Counted from the stretch's first letter, positions 1-6,664 are shown. The stretch is DNA of 13,477 bases from Deltaproteobacteria bacterium (GCA_019310745.1 JAFDDS010000003.1:1-13477); one strand, 5' to 3'. Program-made: numbers and translations. The notes: generated by a model not told the origin, from the letters alone.

Positions 1-900
1 GCTATTGCAGCTTTAGACCTCATTTGCAAAGTTTTACTGGATCCTGGCGATGTTGTGATTGTGGGCGAACCAGCTTACGTAGCTGCCCTCCACGTCATAA
101 AAAGTTATCAGGGTCGTTGTGCCGGTGTTCCGTTAGATGATAAAGGAATGCAGCCAGATGCGCTGAAATCGATGCTTGAAGACTTACAGCATCAATCATT
201 GCATCCCAAATTTATTTACCTCGTCCCTTCATTCCAAAACCCAACAGGTGTTACACTTTCGGAAACGCGTCGAAAAAAAATTATTGAACTCTCCGTTGAG
301 TATAATGTGCCAGTTATAGAAGATGCAGCATACCGTGATCTGCGATTTGAAGGTTCAGCTCCACCATTGCTCGCATCCCTTAACGCACAGAACGTTATAA
401 ACATTAATACCCTCTCAAAAATCTTTACCCCAGGCGTGCGCATAGGTTGGGTGACTGCACCACAGGAATTAATCGAGACTTTGACTATAGCCAAGCAAGG
501 TCAAGATCAATGTTCTACAACTATTGGACAATATGTCGCCCTTGCTTTCGCTTCAAGAAATTTGATTGAGCAGCAGACGTCCAAGGCCGTTGAAATATAT
601 CGCCGGAAAAGAGACACCATGTTGGCGGCCTTAGCGAATCACTTCCCACAAAGTGCGCACTGGACGAAACCGCAAGGAGGTTTTTATACGTGGGTTACTG
701 TGCCCAAGGAAATTGATACTGAAGCACTCTTACCAAGAGCAATAGAGGATGCCTCAGTTGCATATGTTGCCGGCCCAGCCTTTTATCACAATCGCAGTGG
801 AAAAAACCACATGCGGCTATGCTACAGTTACGTACCTGAATCAAACATTGAGGAAGGTATTCGCAGGCTTGTTCATGTTTTGTCTACCTCAAAGGGCTAA
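1..900 (+). CDS. PLP-dependent aminotransferase, class I/II (5' end outside window)
   Basis: The reading frame is open from base 1, so the N-terminal part (roughly a quarter of a 390-400-residue family member) lies upstream of the window. The visible protein begins AIAALDLICKVLLDPGDV, the usual helix and turn of the cofactor-binding domain. It continues with an NPTG motif near base 238, the pyridine-nitrogen-binding Asp in VIEDAAY (codon at 322), and the Schiff-base lysine in TLSKIFTPGVRIGW (codon at 418-420). The C-terminal domain contains GGFYTWV and ends with a probable carboxylate-binding Arg in HMRLCYSY. The family (2-aminoadipate transaminase / LysN / MocR-catalytic-domain-like) transfers amino groups between amino acids and 2-oxo acids in the cytoplasm; substrate cannot be read from the sequence. 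Whether an N-terminal GntR domain is fused cannot be seen. The stop is 3 bases before the methyltransferase start, so the two are almost surely co-transcribed. Confidence 0.93.
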   Translation, partial: AIAALDLICKVLLDPGDVVIVGEPAYVAALHVIKSYQGRCAGVPLDDKGMQPDALKSMLEDLQHQSLHPKFIYLVPSFQNPTGVTLSETRRKKIIELSVEYNVPVIEDAAYRDLRFEGSAPPLLASLNAQNVININTLSKIFTPGVRIGWVTAPQELIETLTIAKQGQDQCSTTIGQYVALAFASRNLIEQQTSKAVEIYRRKRDTMLAALANHFPQSAHWTKPQGGFYTWVTVPKEIDTEALLPRAIEDASVAYVAGPAFYHNRSGKNHMRLCYSYVPESNIEEGIRRLVHVLSTSKG

Positions 901-903
901 TCC

Positions 904-1569
904 ATGGAACAAGATCGGGATTGTGTAACACTATCGAAGATCCTTCAATTTGCTGACATTCGGGATCAGGAGGTTCTTGAGATAGGGTGTGGAGATGGGC
1001 GAATCACAACACAGCTAATCGGCAAAGCAAAAAAGCTGGTCGCAATTGATCCAGAGGCAGCGAACATTGCCGAGGCCAAAGAAACCATGGATGGTGTCGG
1101 CTTACGTATCGGGTCTGGGGAATGTTTGGAATTCCCAAGTGAGTCTTTTGACGTAATTTTGTTTACTCTCTCACTTCATCATCAGGACAGCAGCGTAGCT
1201 CTGAGAGAAGCCAAAAGGGTCCTCAGAGATCATGGACGGGTAATGATCTTGGAGCCAGTAAATGATGGGGAGATTGAACAGGTATGTAACTTCATCCAAG
1301 ATGAAACCCGAGTGCTTCAGGATGCTCTTCGTGCAATTGAGGCAAGTGATTTCGAGGTTGAGCGCTCCGAGGTATTTTACACCTATTGGGAATTCGAAAA
1401 CGAACATGAACTATACGAGTGGCTTTTCACCTACTACCAAAAACCTTTTGACAATAGCCTTGTTGTGCTGATAGGGGAACTTCTGGGTGACAAAGTAAAG
1501 TCTCCCCCAATCATATTACAGGATAAGATTATGATTATCTCTCTTCGAAAGCACATTACCCAAGACTGA
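904..1569 (+). CDS. class I SAM-dependent methyltransferase
   Basis: A 221-residue protein with a Rossmann-type methyltransferase fold. Motif I is VLEIGCGDGR (residues 24-33), the glycine-rich SAM loop. The acidic residue expected to bind the ribose hydroxyls is in VAIDPE (about D49). Motif IV is FDVILFTLSLHH (82-93), and LREAKRVLRDHGRVMILEPV (100-119) is the usual post-motif helix and strand. The C-terminal third (about 120-221) varies in this superfamily and should carry substrate specificity; it is rich in aromatic and acidic residues (for example EFENEHELYEWLF). The ATG at 904 follows the aminotransferase stop by 3 bases, and AAAGGG near 891 in the end of that gene can act as ribosome-binding site. 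The context suggests methylation of an amino-acid-derived small molecule, but the acceptor atom is unknown. It does not resemble a nicotianamine-synthase-type enzyme. Confidence 0.9.
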   Translation: MEQDRDCVTLSKILQFADIRDQEVLEIGCGDGRITTQLIGKAKKLVAIDPEAANIAEAKETMDGVGLRIGSGECLEFPSESFDVILFTLSLHHQDSSVALREAKRVLRDHGRVMILEPVNDGEIEQVCNFIQDETRVLQDALRAIEASDFEVERSEVFYTYWEFENEHELYEWLFTYYQKPFDNSLVVLIGELLGDKVKSPPIILQDKIMIISLRKHITQD

Positions 1570-1588
1570 AGATTTCACTCTTCTTTTT
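1568..1588 (+). terminator. weak intrinsic terminator candidate after the methyltransferase gene
   Basis: A 5-bp stem GAAGA / TCTTC with a 6-base loop overlaps the methyltransferase stop codon and is followed directly by five T residues. The stem is short and AT-rich, so termination may be partial. It fits the 102-base gap before the acetyltransferase gene, which suggests a transcription-unit boundary here. Confidence 0.3.
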
Positions 1589-1671
1589 ACTTAAACGATA
1601 TTCACGAGGTCCTTGATTACGAATGAACAGACCATAGGATTGTTGACCAACCAATCGCTGAGGGCAATGTA

Positions 1672-2253
1672 ATGCGAATTGAAGGCATTCGGTTCACAAA
1701 TGATATGCTTATGCTTCGGCCTTACAAGGTTACGGATATCGAACCTTGTTTTAACGCAATCCGTGAGTCTATTAATGAACTCTTGCCGTGGATGTGGTGG
1801 TGTCATAGTACCTATTCTATTAAAGATACTCAAATATGGGTAGAATCCCGACCTGATGCCTGGCAAAACGCAACTGAGTATTCCTTTGCTATCATAGATT
1901 CAAAAGACGGGTCTTTTTTAGGGGGCTGCGGACTGAGCAATATTAATCGTACGGATAGATGCGTGAATCTTGGATACTGGGTGAGAACGAGCCGATCTGG
2001 GCATGGCCTGGCTCCAGCAGCGGCGTTAGGTGTGGCCCGATTCGCATTCAAGGAATTAGAATTAAACAGAATCGAAATTGTCATCGCCACTGAGAACAAG
2101 GCCAGCATTCGTGTAGCAGAGAAGATTGGTGCGCTGCGTGAAGGAATTTTAAGGAAACGAATCGTTGTCCGCGATACGGTGTATGATGCTTTTCTGTTTT
2201 CACTTCTTGTTGATGATGTGAGAGAAAAACCAAAAATGAACAGAAGCACCTAA
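1672..2253 (+). CDS. GNAT-family N-acetyltransferase, RimJ/RimL type
   Basis: A 193-residue protein resembling ribosomal-protein-alanine acetyltransferase RimJ/RimL and related amino-acid or peptide acetyltransferases. Typical features in order are LRPYKVTDIEPCFNAI (about 14-30), the strand FAIIDSKDGSFLGGCGLSNI (about 70-90), NLGYWVRTSRSGHGLA (acetyl-CoA pyrophosphate loop of the R/Q-x-x-G-x-G/A type, about 105-120), and LNRIEIVIATENKASIRVAEKIG (about 140-162), the conserved C-terminal motif around the catalytic site. The ATG at 1672 is chosen because the family motif starts a few residues later and GAGGG at 1660-1664 lies 7 bases upstream. It transfers an acetyl group from acetyl-CoA to a primary amine, either a protein N-terminus or a small molecule. 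Its neighbours make an amino-acid-derived substrate possible, but RimL-like enzymes are widespread and often unlinked to their surroundings. Confidence 0.9.
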   Translation: MRIEGIRFTNDMLMLRPYKVTDIEPCFNAIRESINELLPWMWWCHSTYSIKDTQIWVESRPDAWQNATEYSFAIIDSKDGSFLGGCGLSNINRTDRCVNLGYWVRTSRSGHGLAPAAALGVARFAFKELELNRIEIVIATENKASIRVAEKIGALREGILRKRIVVRDTVYDAFLFSLLVDDVREKPKMNRST

Positions 2254-2443
2254 ACTACACGAAGCTCTTACCCTGTCATCCCATGCAGGCAAAGCAGCTG
2301 AAAACAAGACGTTAGGCCATACTTGGTAAGCGCTTAAAGCCTTGTAGATTTAAAATTGCTTGTTCTTTAGGACATGAGTGTCTTTCCGTATGCTTTTGAG
2401 CATTTACTATATTTGGATATCGAAGCAATATAGGCCAAATTTT

Positions 2444-3394
2444 ATGAATGAACCAACGATAAAGGAAATCAGAGAGGCGTCTCATCGAATCAGGCCTTTT
2501 ATTCATCATACTCCTGTTCTCACGTGTAGCGCCATAAACAGGATGTTTGAAGCCGAATTATTTTTCAAGTGTGAAAACTTCCAGAAGGTAGGTGCTTTCA
2601 AAATCCGAGGGGCAATTAACGCTACATTTATTTTAGGAAACCAAGAAGCTATGAAAGGGGTAGCCACTCATTCATCTGGGAATCACGCGGCTGCGCTGGC
2701 TCTTGCTGCCCGCCTACGAGGTAGTAAGGCATATGTAGTAATGCCAGAGAATGCTCCTCATATAAAACGAGCTGCGGTGGCTGACTATGGAGCAGAGATT
2801 ATTCTCTGCCAACCAACGCTCAAGGCTCGGGAGGAGCGTCTCGCTGAAGTAGTTAATCATACTGGTGCTGCATTTATTCATCCTTACAATGACTATCGAG
2901 TAATAGCAGGTCAGGGGACTGCTGCATTAGAACTCTGCGAGGAAATTCCGAATCTCGACATCATGATGACACCGGTGGGGGGAGGTGGTTTGTTGAGCGG
3001 AACTGCAATTTCCGTTTCCACCATTTCACCAAAGACTCAAATTATTGCTGCAGAGCCTGAAAGGGCAGACGATGCATATCGCTCTTTTCATGCTGGAAGA
3101 ATTATTCCCTCAGTTAATCCTGATACTATTGCAGACGGACTCCTCACATCTCTTGGCAGTCTCACCTTTCCTATTATCAGACACTACGTCACAGATATTG
3201 TTACCGTGACAGAAGAGGGAATAGTACATGCCATGCGCACTATCTGGGAGAGAATGAAAATAATCGTGGAACCTTCAGCCGCAGTACCTCTGGGGGCAAT
3301 ATTGACCAATCGTATACCGGCTTCAGGAAAAAGAATAGGGATTATCCTTTCTGGGGGAAATGTTGACGTAGCAAATCTTCCATGGAATGATTAA
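2444..3394 (+). CDS. fold-type II PLP enzyme: threonine dehydratase / serine racemase / 3-hydroxyaspartate dehydratase-like
   Basis: A 316-residue protein of the serine/threonine dehydratase family, without the C-terminal regulatory ACT domain of biosynthetic IlvA. The PLP lysine is K53 in GAFKIRG. The phosphate and substrate loop is SSGNH (77-81), the tetraglycine loop PVGGGGLLSG spans 177-186, and the Ser that contacts the pyridine nitrogen is in SGGN (303-306). In AAEPERADDAY the residues E204, A208 and D210 have the same spacing as the divalent-metal ligands of eukaryotic serine racemase, so a Mg2+/Mn2+-dependent racemase or hydroxyaspartate dehydratase is at least as likely as a catabolic threonine dehydratase. 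Start: the frame is open back to a GTG at 2378, but the 22 residues before M at 2444 are not family-like and homologous sequence begins at MNEPTIKEIREA; only a weak AGG lies about 9 bases upstream. Reactions of the family are beta-elimination of water from hydroxy-amino acids, giving a 2-oxo acid and ammonia, or C-alpha racemization. Confidence 0.9.
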   Translation: MNEPTIKEIREASHRIRPFIHHTPVLTCSAINRMFEAELFFKCENFQKVGAFKIRGAINATFILGNQEAMKGVATHSSGNHAAALALAARLRGSKAYVVMPENAPHIKRAAVADYGAEIILCQPTLKAREERLAEVVNHTGAAFIHPYNDYRVIAGQGTAALELCEEIPNLDIMMTPVGGGGLLSGTAISVSTISPKTQIIAAEPERADDAYRSFHAGRIIPSVNPDTIADGLLTSLGSLTFPIIRHYVTDIVTVTEEGIVHAMRTIWERMKIIVEPSAAVPLGAILTNRIPASGKRIGIILSGGNVDVANLPWND

Positions 3395-3448
3395 GCAGAA
3401 CCATAGGATGAATCAGACATCTTGCCTCATTGCAAATTGCATGGTATG

Positions 3449-3488
3449 CATCTCATGAGATGACCCAGCACCGTATAAAACATATAAT
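3449..3488 (+). promoter_or_regulatory. possible promoter/operator before the opine dehydrogenase gene
   Basis: A perfect 14-base palindrome, CATCTCATGAGATG, at 3449-3462 is a plausible dimeric-repressor site. It lies just upstream of the -10-like TATAAA at 3474-3479. A second -10-like word, TATAAT at 3483-3488, has ATGACC 17 bases upstream, but its start point would fall inside the Shine-Dalgarno sequence, so the first is more sensible. An imperfect palindrome TGCAA-A-TTGCA lies at 3431-3441. No regulator gene is recognised nearby. This is inference from pattern only. Confidence 0.3.
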
Positions 3489-3506
3489 GACTAAGGAGAA
3501 CATAAA

Positions 3507-4640
3507 ATGTCGGTTAAAAAGATTGCTGTGATTGGAGCGGGCAATGGCGGGCACGCCATGGCCGCTCATAAAACTCTTGATGGGTTTGAGGTGAGTCTGT
3601 TTGAACTTCCGCGTTTTGCAAACAACATCCGCCACGTTCTCGACACAGGCCATATTACCATCGAGTGGCCAAGGCGGAAGGAAACCGTTACGGTTCACCA
3701 TGTGACAACCGACATTGCCACTGCACTCAAGGGTGCTGAAATCGTCTTTGTTGTCACCCCTGCCTTTGGTCACAAAACCATGGCCGAGGTGTGTGCTCCT
3801 TACGTGGAGGATGATCAGATCATTATTCTGATGCCCGGCTCAGGTGGTAGCCTGGAGTTCGCCTACATATTCAAGGCACAAGGTGTGGACAAAGACATAC
3901 TGCTGTGCGAGTGCTGCACCCTCCCTTATGGGGCACGCTTAGTCGGGCCTGGTCATGTCCTTATCCACATAGAAGCAGTGACCCTCCCTACAGGTGTGTT
4001 CCCGGCTCACCATACTGAGAAAGTAATTGCCATGTTACAGGAGGTCTATCCCGCTATCGTCCCGACAGCGAACGTGCTTGAAGCGGCAATTAACAATCCC
4101 AATCCCATCGTTCATCCAGCTGCGGCCCTGCTCAGTGCGACCCGAATCGAATATTCCGCCGGCGAATTCTATCTCTATAAAGAGGGGATGACACCTGCTG
4201 TTGCCCGTGTCTACGAGGCCTTGGAGCAAGAGCGTCTTGCACTACTTGACCGGCTGGGCCTTAGGCTTTACCACTGTGCCGGCCTTGACGCCCGAGGATA
4301 CAATCTGGGCGAAACGTTAGAGGAATGCCACAACCGTATTCTTAACACATCAATGGATGCGGCTTTTGGCGTAGACAGTATCAAAGCGGGTATCCAGATG
4401 AAAGGCCCTGCATCCATGCAGGACCGTTTTGTCACCGAGGACGTACCATATGGTCTCGTGCTTCTTTCTACGCTGGGACAACTCTTAGACATCCCTACTC
4501 CGATCTCTGATGCTATCGTCAATCTGTCTGGGGCCATTAACCGCATCGACTATTGGGCTCAAGGCCGAGGGGTAAATGAACTGGGTCTCGGAGAAATGAA
4601 CCTTGAAAAAATTCAAACATTTTTAAATAGTGGTCTCTGA
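3507..4640 (+). CDS. opine dehydrogenase, NAD(P)-octopine/nopaline dehydrogenase family
   Basis: A 377-residue protein of the two-domain octopine/nopaline dehydrogenase family. The N-terminal Rossmann domain starts KKIAVIGAGNGGHAMAA (GxGxxG at 10-15); an acidic residue after the second strand (E33 in LFELP) hints at NAD(H) preference, though this family varies. The C-terminal domain carries NPNPIVHP (N197 to P204, with the probable catalytic His203) followed by ALLSATRIEY, and RFVTEDVPYGLV (308-319), all usual in the family. Such enzymes reductively condense the amine of an amino acid with a 2-oxo acid to give a secondary amine (opine), or oxidise opines back. AAGGAG at 3493-3498, 8 bases before the ATG, is a strong ribosome-binding site. 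The gene is visibly richer in G and C than the asparaginase-like gene after it (sampled 60-base lines about 55% versus 35%). It probably shares a transcript with that gene, 13 bases on. Substrates are not determinable. Confidence 0.92.
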   Translation: MSVKKIAVIGAGNGGHAMAAHKTLDGFEVSLFELPRFANNIRHVLDTGHITIEWPRRKETVTVHHVTTDIATALKGAEIVFVVTPAFGHKTMAEVCAPYVEDDQIIILMPGSGGSLEFAYIFKAQGVDKDILLCECCTLPYGARLVGPGHVLIHIEAVTLPTGVFPAHHTEKVIAMLQEVYPAIVPTANVLEAAINNPNPIVHPAAALLSATRIEYSAGEFYLYKEGMTPAVARVYEALEQERLALLDRLGLRLYHCAGLDARGYNLGETLEECHNRILNTSMDAAFGVDSIKAGIQMKGPASMQDRFVTEDVPYGLVLLSTLGQLLDIPTPISDAIVNLSGAINRIDYWAQGRGVNELGLGEMNLEKIQTFLNSGL

Positions 4641-4653
4641 GCAAGATAAGATT

Positions 4654-5154
4654 ATGAGAGTAAAAATTCTTGTCACAGGTGGTACTTTCGATAAAGAGTA
4701 CAATGAACTTAAAGGAGAGCTCTTTTTCAAAGAATCTCACCTGCCTGAAATGCTACGGCTTGGTCGTTGTAAGCTACGAGTTGATATCCGTACCTTGATG
4801 ATGGTCGATAGTTTATCTATGACCGACGCTGATAGAAAAAATATCCTTGAAACCTGCAAAGAAATAGAAGAAGATAAAATACTCATTACTCATGGCACTG
4901 ATACAATGGTAGAAACTGCCAAAGTTCTCGGCAATGCTATAAAGAAAAAAACGATCATTTTAACAGGTGCAATGGTGCCATACAAGTTTGGGAGTTCTGA
5001 TGGATTATTTAATTTAGGAAGTTCCTTGGCGTTTGTTCAGGCTTTGCCGGATGGGGTTTATATTTCTATGAACGGTAAATGTTTTCATTGGAATAATGTG
5101 AGAAAAAACAAACAGACAGGTGAATTTGAAGAAATAAAGCAAACAATCCCTTAA
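4654..5154 (+). CDS. single-domain asparaginase-like protein
   Basis: A 166-residue protein corresponding only to the N-terminal domain of type I/II L-asparaginases, which usually have 320-350 residues in two domains. The first catalytic threonine motif is LVTGGTFDK, followed by LPEMLRLGRC and a Met/Asp-rich stretch. The second catalytic motif is ITHGTDTMVETA (Thr-Asp pair), then the catalytic-lysine region TIILTGAMVPYKFGSSDG. The C-terminus NNVRKNKQTGEFEEI is a natural-looking end, and from memory compact asparaginase-domain proteins of about 160 residues form their own family, so I do not regard this as a truncated pseudogene. The start is set at ATG 4654, which puts the TGGTFDK motif at the usual distance; a GTG eight codons earlier at 4630 overlaps the opine dehydrogenase gene. 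Expected activity is hydrolysis of the side-chain amide of asparagine or a related amide. Its 13-base spacing links it to opine dehydrogenase. Confidence 0.85.
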   Translation: MRVKILVTGGTFDKEYNELKGELFFKESHLPEMLRLGRCKLRVDIRTLMMVDSLSMTDADRKNILETCKEIEEDKILITHGTDTMVETAKVLGNAIKKKTIILTGAMVPYKFGSSDGLFNLGSSLAFVQALPDGVYISMNGKCFHWNNVRKNKQTGEFEEIKQTIP

Positions 5155-5347
5155 TACCCTGGTTATCAGTCGTATCAAACAATCGGTACTATTCGACGAG
5201 TCACATTGTGTGCTTAGCCAATAGACTCCTTCGGATTCCTTAACAAGGGATATACGGAAATTCCACCCATGAGCAATTTGACAACCACTCAAACTCAATA
5301 TAGACGTGCTGTTTTAAGTATTGCTTCTCTGGCAACTCATTGCTTGA

Positions 5348-5388
5348 CCTGCCATCAGCATTGCTCATGGCAGGCGAGCATGTTCGCC
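5348..5388. repeat. two adjacent hairpins upstream of the DapF-like gene
   Basis: Bases 5348-5374 form a near-perfect inverted repeat: CCTGCCAT, C, AGC, loop ATT, GCT, C, ATGGCAGG, with one C-C mismatch. Sharing its last two bases, 5373-5388 form GGCGA, loop GCATGT, TCGCC. They lie about 30 bases before the DapF-like start and end with no T-run, so they are not a standard intrinsic terminator. They could be a REP-type element, an mRNA-stabilising or attenuating leader structure, or a protein-binding site. Confidence 0.5.
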
Positions 5389-5417
5389 AGATGAAGCCTA
5401 AAAGGCAAACTATACAC

Positions 5418-6254
5418 ATGAAATTTTATAAATATCATGCACTTGGAAACGATTATATCGTTTTAGATCCTGCAGATGTTGGCGATGAGCTAACCTCCCA
5501 CCAGATTCGATCGATTTGTCATCGGAATTATGGCATTGGCTCTGATGGCATTCTTTTTGGACCATTTATATCCCCACAAGGTGATTTTGTCTTACGCATA
5601 TTTAACCCTGATGGCAGCGAAGCGGAAAAAAGCGGAAATGGTTTACGAATCTTCTCCCGGTATCTCTGGGATAAAGGACTGGTTCAAGAGACGCCATTTA
5701 TAATAATGACTGCAGGAGGCAAGGTCATATCCCACGTGCACAAAGGAGGAAAAAACGTCACTGTTGACATGGGTGAAGTCAGTTTTGACAGTCGCAAGAT
5801 ACCTGTTGAGGGACCTCCTCGAGATGTCCTCAACGAGATAATTGTTGTAAATGGGCAGGAGCTTCTTTTTTGTGCAGCCACTATTGGAAACCCGCACTGC
5901 ATTATTCTTCGTGATGAGATCAGTGCAGAAGAAACCCAAAAATGGGGTCCTCTTATCGAAAAAGACCCTCGCTTTCCAAATCGCACGAACGTCCAGTTTA
6001 TGAAAATCCTTGATCGAAAAAACATCAAAATCGAGATCTGGGAGAGAGGCGCAGGGTATACCCTGGCTTCAGGCAGTAGTAGCAGTGCTGCAGCAGCCGT
6101 TGCCTATAAGTTAGATTTATGCGACTCTCACATAGCTGTGAACATGCCCGGAGGTACAATTGAAATCACCGTCTTTGACAATTTCTCTATTTCAATGATC
6201 GGACCAGTCGTCAAGGTCGCAGAGGGAACAATCTCAGATGACATGTTCGCCTAA
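5418..6254 (+). CDS. diaminopimelate epimerase-fold protein with Ser in place of both catalytic Cys
   Basis: A 278-residue protein of the usual DapF length (about 270-280) with both halves of the fold: MKFYKYHALGNDYIVLD at the start, YGIGSDGILF (39-47), RIFNPDGSEAEKSGNG (60-75), GNPHC (157-161), PNRTNVQFM (187-195), IWERGAGYTLASGSSSS (207-223) and MPGGTIEI. Substrate-contact residues of DapF are kept: N11, N63, N158, N191, E209 and R210. The two catalytic cysteines (Cys73 and Cys217 in Haemophilus DapF) are Ser72 (AGC at 5631) and Ser218 (TCA at 6069). Known DapF enzymes invert the alpha carbon of L,L-diaminopimelate for lysine and peptidoglycan synthesis; the Ser/Ser pair makes normal epimerization doubtful. 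Alternatives are a slow or altered racemase, a dehydratase or lyase, or a binding protein. The ATG at 5418 is preferred over a frame extension to 5340, which would translate the hairpin region. It is probably co-transcribed with the ACT-domain gene 23 bases downstream. Confidence 0.88.
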   Translation: MKFYKYHALGNDYIVLDPADVGDELTSHQIRSICHRNYGIGSDGILFGPFISPQGDFVLRIFNPDGSEAEKSGNGLRIFSRYLWDKGLVQETPFIIMTAGGKVISHVHKGGKNVTVDMGEVSFDSRKIPVEGPPRDVLNEIIVVNGQELLFCAATIGNPHCIILRDEISAEETQKWGPLIEKDPRFPNRTNVQFMKILDRKNIKIEIWERGAGYTLASGSSSSAAAAVAYKLDLCDSHIAVNMPGGTIEITVFDNFSISMIGPVVKVAEGTISDDMFA

Positions 6255-6277
6255 AAATCCTCTCACCAGCAAATGAA

Positions 6278-6664
6278 GTGGATGTGAAAAGTCTATCCCT
6301 TGTTATTCTGCCACAACGGCTTGCAATCTGCCGTCTCTTTCCAGATGAGCCAATCCCGAACTTTCTTTCTCTGTCTCCATTTTGGTCCATCACGCGAACT
6401 AGTGATGAGCTTTCTGTTGTTCTATCTGAAGACATTGTGCCGGCAGACTGGAAAGCTGAAACCGGATGGCGTTGTTTAAAGGTGATTGGGCCTCTTGATT
6501 TCGACCTTACCGGTTGTCTGGCTTCTCTCGCAATGCCGCTCTGTGAGGCAGGCGTCAGTATCTTTGTCATATCAACTTATGATACTGACTACCTTCTAGT
6601 AAGAGAAGGAAGCTTAGAAAAAGCAACACAGATACTGTTGGAGAGTGGCCATGTTGTGGCATGA
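6278..6664 (+). CDS. stand-alone ACT-domain protein (ACT_7/CASTOR-like)
   Basis: A protein of about 126-128 residues. The N-terminal part (LVILPQRLAICRLFPDEPIP) forms one ACT-like half. The C-terminal part, WRCLKVIGPLDFDLTGCLASLAMPL followed by AGVSIFVISTYDTDYLLVRE, is the typical second half of small amino-acid-binding ACT_7 proteins. ACT domains bind amino acids or other small ligands and usually act allosterically; no enzyme domain is attached here. The start is uncertain: GTG at 6278 or GTG at 6284 (giving MKSLSLVILP); neither has a clear ribosome-binding site, and coupling to the DapF-like gene 23 bases upstream is likely. A ligand-sensing role for this cluster is a reasonable inference, not shown. 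Signs of a terminator in the 62 bases before the convergent lptF-type gene are weak. Confidence 0.82.
   Translation: MDVKSLSLVILPQRLAICRLFPDEPIPNFLSLSPFWSITRTSDELSVVLSEDIVPADWKAETGWRCLKVIGPLDFDLTGCLASLAMPLCEAGVSIFVISTYDTDYLLVREGSLEKATQILLESGHVVA

Noticed and set aside
2378..2443. N-terminal extension of the threonine-dehydratase-like protein from a GTG
   Set aside because: The 22 extra residues do not resemble the family, and similarity starts at the ATG at 2444.
5340..5417. N-terminal extension of the DapF-like protein
   Set aside because: It would translate the hairpin region; DapF proteins begin at the MKFYK-type strand, matching ATG 5418.
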